Assembly: GCA_949987565.1 (NCBI GenBank)
Contig: OX465104.1
Coordinates: 26,016,137 to 26,080,136, forward strand
Source of the DNA: Luidia sarsii
Taxonomy: Eukaryota > Echinodermata > Asteroidea > Paxillosida > Luidiidae
Direction of reading: 5' to 3'
Length of the DNA: 64,000 nt
The notes below the pieces were generated by a model. The model saw only the letters and a program-made list of their open reading frames with translations. It was not told the DNA's origin and did no database searches. Positions within the stretch are counted from its first letter, which is position 1, and every line of letters starts with the position of its first letter. The position numbers and the translations under genes were made by a program. This document shows, piece by piece, positions 46,432 through 56,159 of the stretch.

Positions 46432-48384
46432 CAATGGCTGTATAAGATGGGCAATGATTACACTCCCTATCTCCGATCATTGTATTTGTCTGTTGTTGTA
46501 CAGTTTTCCAAATTATCGCCATACTTCGACGATTCTCTCTTATACAGTGACATCGGGTTAACGAAATGTTGTATTAGTGATGTTCAAAATGTCTCAAAGG
46601 TAAGAGGGCCTGACGTTTCGATGCTGGCAGGACCTTTCTCAAAGGCTGTTTGTAATGCTCACACCCGACGCTAATTCAAAACAATCCATTTTAACTGGAC
46701 GATCAAAGCCACGAATTTCGTCGACCGAATTCACTCACCAACTCATGATATTTCCGATTGATCAGACTCTATGATTTTACAGTGATTATCAAGCTGTATA
46801 GTTGAATCTAGGCGTGTTACCGGTGACCATTGGCAATCTTGTTAAAGACACACTGGGTAAGGAATCTCCCTATAGGCCCCTACATGTATATTCTTGGTTA
46901 ACAGAAACCAGGGTGACCCCAGTAAGCTTTAAATATTATAAATCCAGTGTGTGCTCAATTCTGTCTTCTGATTAAGGATCATTTTCTGACGACGAAAGAA
47001 AAAAGTTCTGAACCTTATCAAAAAGCGCATATTAAGTTAAGTGGAAAGTGACAGCAAAACGTCATAGACCTTGATTTGTTCTCTGTAGTGTACTGCTGTC
47101 CAGCTAGTTTCATATCTGGTAATCACCCCGTCTACCTTGAGCTCTCTCTTTCACCCTTTGATATAGCTCTATCCCTTCGCTTTCTAGCATCATTATTCGC
47201 GTCCTTCCTCGAGGCATTTTCCATTGTATAGTCGTCCTCCTATCTCGTCTTTCAAAGACCATTATGTCCTATCCATTTCTTTTGCCTGTCTTTGCAAGTT
47301 TTGATTGACGACCTCTTCTCCGCTACTATTATCAAAACGTCATCACTGCTAACCATTTCAGTCCATCTTATCTTTCCTATTCGTCCTCACGCCCACATTT
47401 CAAAACTTTCCAGTGAGCCTTTTAATATCTGTATGGTCTTCAGGGTCCAGGTGACTGATGCGTACATTCATATTATGAAGTAAAATAATGAAGAAAAAAA
47501 AGAGAAAATAATGAGAAAGGTCCTGCTAGGATCGAAACGTAAGGCCCTCTAACTTTGGAGATTCATAATTATGATATTAAATTTTATTTATGATATCGTG
47601 ACTGGAGTAGTGATATGGTTATCGAAACCCACACTGTCTTTGCTGTAATCTGGCACGTTATTGAATAATGGGTTTGTACTTCAAAGAGGTTTTGCCCTTA
47701 CTCGACGTGGTAAACACTGAATGCTTAGGGTTTATACTTCATCTAAATGATTCAGTGAAATCTTGTGCCGTCGTCCACAGTTAACTGTTTTAATTGCTGC
47801 TGCACGCAATTACTATGATGCATCCACACTGTCTACCCATGTGCGGTATACGAATTGAACGATTGACGGAAGCATTAGTCTTTGTGAGTTGTGTTTGCTT
47901 ACTGGTCCAGATACTGTCTGCTTTAATTAGTCTTTTCATACCATGAAGACATGGGGGGAATCACGGACTCTGACCTCTGTCCATGTGGACAAGCACATCA
48001 TTAATGAGTGCCCTGTGATGAGACCCCATGCCCACTCACAGAAGTAGATCAACCAGAACTGGTCACCTACCTCAGTCACTGCCCATTTTGACTACTGGAG
48101 TTGACATACGAGAGAAGATGTCTTTTCACAGATAATTACATGCATAACAGAATGTAGGCAGTGAACGAGTATGGAGGTATTGTTGGCTCCGATCTCTGTC
48201 CTGAAATCCAGACTATGGTCATGTTATCAATTAGGCCTACTATAATGACAGGCCCGTACCGTATACTGTCCATGCACTCATCGCTGTTCTGGTAAATCAC
48301 TCCACCATCTGCCAGGTTTTTAATGTTGTAATTTAAAAACGAAATCATGAATAATAATGAGGGTCTGCTTTGCCCCATTGTCTT

Positions 48385-48500
48385 CTTGAAAAGATCCAGC
48401 GGCAGCTTGGGTGGGATTCAAACCCGCAACCCGCTTTCTGGCGCAGGGATCCAACCAGCCGTGGTTGTGCGGTAGAACCGTGTAACAGCGGGTGCAGTGG
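48385..48500 (-). repeat. SINE family B copy
   Basis: The minus strand shows a B box (GGGTTTGAATCCCACCC) followed by AAGCTGCC, as in the copy at 49910, and a degenerate head. Confidence 0.6.
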
Positions 48501-49149
48501 TCGATCATAACTTGCTTGTGCGTGGGCAAAATAATGCAATTCAATTATGGTTCACCGGTATTTTAAATGCCACGGAGGGCACTCTCATGGAAGAACATTC
48601 TCATTGACGGCAGAAAAATACACCCAGTTTATCCAGTCTATCTGTGTCATTTCTGAAAAGTATTACTTGTGGTGTGACTGTCTTGCCTAAAATGCAGTGG
48701 TATTTTTGCTTTGGTAAGGGAATGTTTCCCTCCTCAAATCCAAATGTTGACAATGCTTCTCCCATGTGCATGTTTTGTATTCCAAAGGGGGTTTGTATAT
48801 TTGCTTCCTCGTCTGCCGAATGATTGTGATCATGGAGAGATGATCTCGGGTCTCCCACTGTGCACGCCTAGATTCAATATTTGCTCCTGTACAATATTGT
48901 AGAGCGTTCTATTTGCTTCCACGGCCGTCACGGTGATGGCCAATTGACGACCTTCTCCGCAACCATTTCTAGATTTGGATCCAAACCGTCTCATGCAGAC
49001 ATCCAACAGCTGCATTTTGTTTGTGGTTCAGATCGATAGAAAAACAGGTTTCCTAATGATCAAATTTTACAAATCCTTAAAAAGAATAACAAAATACCTT
49101 GATTCATCCTGCAAATGAAAAAGAAGGAAATGCATACATACTGGGAAAT

Positions 49150-49260
49150 TCTTAATAATGTTTGTTGGAAATAGCAAAAACAATTTGACTGGACTGGGAC
49201 TTAAACCAAGACCTCGGGCTAACAGTACTGAGCGCTCTAACCACTAATATACAACGACAT
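49150..49260 (-). repeat. SINE family A-like copy
   Basis: Minus strand: GTTAGAGCGCTCAGTACTG, GAGGTCTTGGTTTAAGTCCC (B-box region) and AGTCCAGTCAAATTG. A second fragment of the same tail lies at 49530-49590. Confidence 0.6.
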
Positions 49261-49909
49261 GAAATTAATTTTGTGTCAGTGTGTGCGAACAAAATGTGCC
49301 CCTTTTTACAAATAGCGCCCTCTATAGATCTAAAAAGGTAATCTGGTTTCCTCTGTCTTCTCACGATGTGGTTGGCGGATTGAGCCATAACACTTACGCA
49401 GGTGTGTTAGTATTTTCATGTACATGTATATGCTGGGTTACACAAAGTATGGATGTGATTCTTTGACCTTTGCGAACGATAAGCTGGCTAACGATTAAAG
49501 GAAAACCTGACTGGGAAGTTGGGAACTTTTAACAAAAATGGCAAAGAAAACGTTAACCCCAAACCTCGATCTAGTTTTGCCTACTAGCGCAGTGAACAAT
49601 ATTGTAATGTTTTTGTGTCACTTTGAATTAAAGTGTCGATCAGAAAGTAAGCCTTTGTTAGAAAGTAAACATAATTATACAAACTGGTAAGTGACTCCGA
49701 CTTGAGTCCTTCTATAAGTACGGGCAATGCATCCTTCGTTGGTTGGGAATGATTTATCGACTCGTTGCCTGGAGGGATAATTGTGACCACCAAGATTATG
49801 TTACAAGAAATTCATCAGGCTTCAGGTTCCCGTAGGGTGTTGACAAGTAACAAGTAGTAATGACTGGATACAGTCTGCCTGGGCATACCCTGGCAGGTAA
49901 TCAATCCGA

Positions 49910-50100
49910 TTTTATATAATCGAGTCCGCCGCCCGACCTCGACCAGCTCGGTGGTCAAGTGATTAAGGCGTCTACACTAGACAGCAGGAGTCGCGGGTTC
50001 GAATCCCGCCTAAGCTGCCTGTAATTTCCTTTTTAGCAGGCAATCTGGCAAAGCACTGAGCACACATCGAGTAGAGCAAACCCTCATTGAATTACAGTCT
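49910..50100 (+). repeat. tRNA-derived SINE, family B, well preserved
   Basis: Head GACCAGCTCGGTGGTCAAGT followed by GATTAAGGCG (A box), an exact B box GGTTCGAATCC with GCGGG/CCCGC stem, then AAGCTGCCTG, a T-rich link and the tail AAAGCACTGAGCAC...AACCCTCATTGAATTACA. The head resembles a long-variable-arm (Leu/Ser-type) tRNA. Confidence 0.85.
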
Positions 50101-51814
50101 GACTTGTGTTGCGAATGATGAGAAAGGGAAAGGCAATTAATTTTCGTAGGCGCTGTGAAATATGAGGTCAGGAAGGAAACTGTCAACATTCACCAAACTC
50201 GATGGTACGCAATTATTGATGACGTTTGCCGGTGGGTATGAGTGCGTCAATGCCGATAAGAAGAGAATGGTGTGGTTCTGAGAAGAGTCGGGCGTGTCAA
50301 CTCGACGTTTCGGTCAGGATGTTGTGGCCATCTTCGAGAGAGGATGCTGGACTCGAGTGGATCGAGGCAGCTGCATGCTTGATGCATGAGGGGAATTAGA
50401 ACTCGATTGTGCAAGACTACATGTATATGGTGCGTTGTGTTTGCCTCGTATAGTGGCCGTACGTGAAGACCCTAGTGGTTTGTCTAAACGGCCTCATTTC
50501 GTGTGGGATACAAACATTAATGAGGTGAAATTGTAATGCTGCCTTCGCTCTGTAAAAAGCAGAAATGAGGGGATTTTGCGCTTGGTTTTTACCAACGAAA
50601 GCCAACAGTTCGGCATTTATTGGCCCATAATGTTAATGTTATATACATGTATCAGTTGACATTTTCGTTACCGAAGATTGTTAATTTTTTTATCCAATGT
50701 ACAACATTTTTACACTGTCTGGTTAGGAATTCTCTCATAAATATTATTATTCAAAGATCGCATCGCACGTTCACTCCTGCATGTAAGAAAATAACCTCAT
50801 CCGAGAGTGCTAGGATTTGAGAAATTCATAATTTCAATAATTATAAACAACTAGAAGTGTCTGACGTTCGATCCTAGCAGGACCTTTCTCAAAGGCTGCC
50901 TTGAGAAAGGTCTTGCTAGGATTCAAACGTCACGTCTTCTAAGTTTTTAGCTTTGCAAAGAGGATGTTAAATGCAGACACAATGGTATGGTCATTATAAA
51001 ATAGAATATATAATTACTTGAATGAGCTTTTGGACTATGTCCTATGTAATGACTTTGAGCAGCGATGTGAAAAAATATGAAACTGAAAGGCAGTGAAGGG
51101 GTCTGTTCAGTAAGCGACCAATGTTTACATGCCATTGCGTGAATTACAGTGGGCATTCTTTCATCTCATTTGGTGCAGAACAGGAGTGGAAACGAGCAAA
51201 GAAGACTATCATAATTATTGTCCACATTCTTCTCTGTGAGTTTCCATTACTGCTCTGTGCCAAATAAGATGCATAAATAAATACCCACTATAAGTCACGT
51301 GATGGCATGTAAACCGAGGTCGTGCAATCGGTCTATAGGATTATCACTGCCAAATCTACCCATCTTCCGTAACTGAAGATCTTACACTCCATATCTTTTA
51401 TCTAATGTTATAAAACAAATCAGCTCCCAGCTCTCCTTTCCCCCATGTCGATGCCGACACCCGAGCTGGCAGTAACCATGCACATAACACACCTCAAGGA
51501 CACACGGGATATTATCCAACGACTTTTATATTTCAACGACGCTATCGGGAGTATCGGTGACAACAAAATGGCTAATTTGTAACAGACACTTAACTCAGTT
51601 TGTGAATTGAATGAGCGGTGCTTGCGATGCTGGTTGATTAATGTGCTATTTGTCTGCCCATAGGCCTGGATATGAGGCGTCACTATCAAAGGCTCCATAC
51701 ATCAGTGTTGTCGTTTTGTTATGCAGAGCTCCTAAGAATCTTGTAGTGACTGATTTCAATAAGCTATCATCAATCGAAAAAAGTCAGGGAAAACCTAGTG
51801 GGCAATCGTTGTGC

Positions 51815-51950
51815 AATTTGACAAATGACATGATTTTGACAGGGCCGGGACTTGAATCAGAGACTCCTGGCTGAACGTACCAGCACTCTCACCACCTGAG
51901 CTATCTAGCCCTTAGATGGTGGCCTTCCCAAATAGTCAACTATTTGACTC
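51815..51950 (-). repeat. SINE family A copy
   Basis: The minus strand has GGGCTAGATAGCTCAGGTGG, GTGAGAGTGCTGGTACG, a B-box relic (GATTCAAGTCCC) and GGCCCTGTCAAAATC. It lies about 320 bp downstream of the IspE-like stop codon, which places that gene firmly in the animal chromosome. Confidence 0.8.
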
Positions 51951-52271
51951 TCGGGTTCCTTTCAATTTCTGAATTCTTCGAAGATTGGATTTTTGGCTAT
52001 TTATAGTATCCTATATTGTGTTACTGTAATGTGGTTTGACGTCGCTAAGAATATGCACACATCATCATTGAACTATATTCCAACAGACGCTATATCATAT
52101 CAATGATCTGTGCGTTTGACGTGATTGGAACGTACCATTATTCAATTATTATTGCACCAATATTTTCTGGTTTTTGATTTGGCTCGTATATGCTTGCTTG
52201 GATTTATGGGTTTGCTTGTGGGTTTCCTTGCCCTGGGAATTTCTCAGTCAGATTCTAGAATTTCTTAGCAG

Positions 52272-53141
52272 TTAATCGATTGACACGGTGACCCGCCCAC
52301 TCTCGTACAAAGGAGATGCGTTGACACCACGTGACACAAATCCTGTCATGCCATTGGGCAGCTGGACAATGACGTTTGAAGCCTCGTCATGAGTAGCAAA
52401 TTGCGCAAAGACGGAGGAACCTGTCCCTGTCATTCGCGCCTCCCCGAAGGCTCCTAACCACCGCACTGCCTTCTCGACATCCGGGTACAAAGCACAGACA
52501 AGACGTTGGCAGTCATTGCGCATGCGCCCATGCGTCATGACGTCAGTCAGCGACGTCACGGGAGAGTCACGAATCAGATCAACATGTCTGAAGACGTCAC
52601 CCGTGGACACGTGACACGGTGGGGTTATCACCACGTACCAGCGTTCTGGTATCTCCATGGAAACCAGGCGTTCACCTTTGCCCTCTGCCCAGGCGGAGTG
52701 GCCGAAGATAAATATCGGAACATCCGCTCCCAGGGAAGCTCCGATGGTCAGAAGGTCGTGCTTGTTGAAGCCGGTCCTCCATATTTGGTTGAGTCCCACC
52801 AGAGTGGTGGCTGCATCTGAACTCCCGCCTCCCATCCCACCTCCCATTGGTATCAGCTTCTGACATCTTATAGTGGCTCCTAGCTCCGTACCAGACGCTT
52901 CTTGAAGGAGCTTGGCTGCCTTAAACACCAGGTTCTCTTCATCGTCCACGCCCCTTACAGACGGCGCCAGGACAATCTTTGAATCCGATCGTGTGCTGAA
53001 CGTCAATTGATCGCTGAAGTCCAAGAAATGAAAGATGGTCTGCAGATCGTGGTAGCCATCCGCTCGTCGGCCGGTCACGTGCAGCATCAGATTCAATTTG
53101 GCGGGAGCTGAAAGTTTACAGTGGCCAAAGTGTAGACTCAT
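52272..53141 (-). CDS. ispE-like: IspE-like 4-diphosphocytidyl-2-C-methyl-D-erythritol kinase (GHMP kinase)
   Basis: An intact, intronless 289-aa GHMP kinase, close to the usual IspE length. IspE phosphorylates CDP-methylerythritol with ATP in the MEP isoprenoid pathway of bacteria and plastids. Visible motifs: PAKLNL (13-18, catalytic Lys15), RADGYH (26-31), the glycine-rich ATP loop PMGGGMGGGSSDAAT (98-112), LGADVPIF with the catalytic Asp140, GH.A.AEG, NDC (209-211) and TGTGSSVFA (238-246). These match bacterial IspE closely, E. coli-type included. The ATG at 53141 is the first after an in-frame TGA. A candidate 5' untranslated exon with donor TTTTAG|GTGAGT lies upstream near 54328. Animal SINEs on the same stretch argue against bacterial contamination. 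Animals lack the MEP pathway, so the gene is probably of bacterial or plastid origin. Its present substrate is unknown. Confidence 0.95.
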   Translation of the reverse strand: MSLHFGHCKLSAPAKLNLMLHVTGRRADGYHDLQTIFHFLDFSDQLTFSTRSDSKIVLAPSVRGVDDEENLVFKAAKLLQEASGTELGATIRCQKLIPMGGGMGGGSSDAATTLVGLNQIWRTGFNKHDLLTIGASLGADVPIFIFGHSAWAEGKGERLVSMEIPERWYVVITPPCHVSTGDVFRHVDLIRDSPVTSLTDVMTHGRMRNDCQRLVCALYPDVEKAVRWLGAFGEARMTGTGSSVFAQFATHDEASNVIVQLPNGMTGFVSRGVNASPLYESGRVTVSID

Positions 53142-54769
53142 CTCAAGGCTGATGTGTCGATACTTTCATCTGATAGAGGCATTTGCAGTGAGCGCTTCTC
53201 GGAATGTCCTTGCAAAGAGCATTGGCCGCACTTTGCTGTCGTTTAATCGTGATGGACTGCAGAAACAAGTGGTAAATCTCAGTTTCAATATGGTATAGCC
53301 ATTCAAGTAAATTGATGCTAATAATAATAATATAATTGGCGGAACAATTCAATCTACCGTATCACGTGACCTACTTTTGATCGATGAAAAGCCAAAAATT
53401 ATCGAAACGTGAAAGTGTGTTCATGATGATGTCTGATGAAAAAGTTGTTGCTGTGGAAGAACATACACTGTGTCCTCTTCTCAACTGTTCATTAGTATAA
53501 CTGTTAGGCTATAATTATAGGCTTGAGATGGCCACCATGTTTTGGGACGTGGCTTTATAATATGTCATTGAGACTCACGTACGCACCAATGAGGTAACAT
53601 CGATGAGTACATTGATCCGAACATTGGTAATAAGCAGACTACATTGACATTATACTTGCCTTTCAGGTTCGATGCTAAATAATGTTAATTATGCAATGCA
53701 ATACATATGTGGGAAGGAAAGGGAATTTACAGGATATTGATTTCAGGCACCGAATGAAAAGGTCAATCCTGGGTGAACATTACTCAGAGGATATCCCCTC
53801 AGGTCCTCCCACTTAATGTAAACATTTCTCTATTGCTTTGTCGATGGATCGAAAACAGAGCTACTTCAATTTCATTCCTCCTAATCCTTGGAAGTTGGAC
53901 TTCCATCACATTCATTATAATATATGCTTACCGTAATGTCCTTGTCCAATGCCATACATTTCCAAAAGATTATGTATTCCAATGCACTCATTCTATTCTT
54001 TCCCGTCCCACTGATGAATATAGAATGTTCTCATCGTTAAAACTAGTACTCGGTCGTTATACATTTTGCGCGGGCTGGTACATCACAACAACATCACAAC
54101 AATATAGCGAGTCGTGACAATAGATTAACAGTCCAATGTATGATGACACAGTTCGACTATGGTTGAAGTATCACAGTGGAACGACTTGCCATGCATGCTG
54201 TGGCATGATCACTAACTTCTTCGGCCATGTTCGACTCGTTACTAAACAATCACGACAGAGGGAAACACCATATCAGTACAGTCCAAACGAGCCGAGGGCG
54301 GAGGCGGTGGAGGACGGCTGACTCACCTAAAACAGCTTGACCTTTGAACTTTGGTCTCACCGTGGCGCTGTAGTAAGTCGCTATCACGAATGTGCCAACC
54401 TTGTATCATGGAATGTGTGGAGTGCTATCGTCCCGTCCTGGTTACAACTGCATGGCGTTGCGCACGGAGAGACTGAAGCCCTTATGTTATCTCGGAATCG
54501 ATGGGGGTTTTCCAGTCTAGCTGCGTTGCGCTGATTTTCATGACTCATCTTGCCAGCTTTGTACATCTTCCTGGCACCACGGTACACAGACTATTGCTTT
54601 GATACCGGCAACTTTACGACCCAACGACTCTGGCCCACCACCACGGAGCTCAATCTCTGGACTGAGGCCACGATATCTTCATGATTTAGCAGGTCAGCAT
54701 TATTCCTCTTAAATTTGACTTTGATTCAAAAGACTATAACTGCTTGGTCTCTACACAATCCTGCACTGC

Positions 54770-54890
54770 AGACTATGACCCGATACATATCAATACTTTT
54801 GGTATGTATCGGGTCTTAACCTGAGACACTCTGCTTGTCTGAGTGCCTGAGGTACTAACTCGGAGGTACCAATCCAAGCAGAGTGTAAAA
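54770..54890. repeat. Two adjacent hairpins
   Basis: GACCCGATACATA...TATGTATCGGGTC is immediately followed by ACACTCTGCTTG...CAAGCAGAGTGT, enclosing GGTACTAACTCGGAGGTACC. Confidence 0.75.
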
Positions 54891-55038
54891 TATTTTTTCC
54901 CTCCAATTTGGCCATTAATTAATTAACTGCAAACTCTTCGAACGTGCATGTCGCGTTATAACTCCTAGCTTATATTTAGGTCGTCATTTGTCATGGAAGA
55001 TTGGGTTACACCATCTCCTTATTCCTCCATGGTTACAC

Positions 55039-55189
55039 CTAGTCCGAGTAACTTGGACCCGACAATTTAGTCACCCTTTTTTATCGAATTTTAAAATTTG
55101 GAGGGACGGCCGGGTGACTGTACCGTCCTTCCAAATTTCAAAATTCGATAAAAAAGGGTGACTTGTCGGGTCCAAGTTACTCGGACTAG
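55039..55189. mobile_element. 151-bp hairpin MITE with 7-bp target duplication
   Basis: The arms CTAGTCCGAGTAACTTGG... and its reverse complement pair almost end to end (about 68 bp each, few mismatches, short loop). The direct repeat GTTACAC flanks it at 55032-55038 and 55190-55196. Confidence 0.88.
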
Positions 55190-56159
55190 GTTACACAAGG
55201 AAGACTTTGTAAGCCGACTCGGTCTAAGAAGAAATAAATTCCACAATTAACGTGCACCTGTATTTTGGCACTGATTTTCTAATCGTCCTAATCGTTGACC
55301 AAATAGGACACGTACAGGGCAACTTAAATTCAAGTTATGAAGGTCAGACTGCTTTTATTTTTAACCTTTTGAAAATGTGCATAAATTATTATATAGGCCT
55401 ATCTCAGGTTATTCTAGTAGATAAGCAGTATACAATTCTTGCATCTAGGCCTAATACAGTAATATTGTTTATTTATTTTTTATTAATGAAGGTGTAAGCT
55501 TACAGCGTATAGGATATTTGTTTTGGGTAGTCATGTATATTTCCAAACTGTTGCTCGCAGAGAGTACAGTACTACTATAGTACTACTAGTGAGGTTGCTC
55601 TGCATAGGGTGCGTGTGTTGCATGGACGCATTTTATATGGTGCGTTTTGTTCGGCCCACCCGCTCCCCACGCCGGACTGAGGGAAAATCCCTTCCTCGTC
55701 ATGAATAATGCATGAGTTTATATTTGCCGTTGCGCAATATGCGGCAAATGCACTTCCACTTTCTCTCGTGTAGCTCTATGTGTACGCTGTATATCCTTGG
55801 CTTGAGTCCAAGGGCATGACCCCTATACCTGCCTTCACAAAGAGACACGCCATGCACGAGTAACCATTGCATCTCTAAAATGATGTGAGGTGGAATGTAC
55901 TCAATCTCAGGCATAGGGGATCGGAGGGAGAGAGGGAGGGGAGTGGGGAGTGTGTGATAGATCAATTCAATAATTATGGCATCTCACCAACCCAACGCCG
56001 GACACGTGATACTGTCACATGGTTGTGCATTACCTGTGTGACCTTGTATAGTGGTAAGCAAATCATACGAAAGAAGAATTAAATAGGCTCTACACACGAA
56101 TTAATCAACCGGTCTCCCTCTCTGACCATCCGTCAACAGGTGGAGATACTGTTGTTTCC

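Larger units (their letters stand above)
46432..52271. other. Intergenic region with repeats, no gene recognised
   Basis: It holds family C repeats (46597-46655, 47508-47560, 50855-50945), SINE copies listed separately, and a partial foldback element (50268-50345). Short open frames such as those near 48600-49015 have no recognisable content or splice framework. Confidence 0.5.
53142..56159. other. Region between IspE-like gene and NLR
   Basis: It holds a candidate noncoding exon on the minus strand (54328 to about 54700, donor at 54327/54326), small hairpins at 54770-54890, the 151-bp hairpin MITE at 55039 and possible 5' leader sequence of the NLR. A possible donor at about 56053 (ATAGTG|GTAAGC) and acceptor at 56139 (CCGTCAACAG) would define a short leader intron. 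No further protein gene is recognised. Confidence 0.45.

Noticed and set aside
49940..50025. Leu/Ser-type tRNA gene
   Set aside because: The acceptor stem does not close and the same head-plus-tail unit recurs, so it is SINE family B.
52272..53141. Bacterial contamination as the source of the IspE-like gene
   Set aside because: There are animal SINEs and hairpin repeats on both sides, no neighbouring bacterial genes and no operon structure. A chimeric assembly still has to be excluded with reads.
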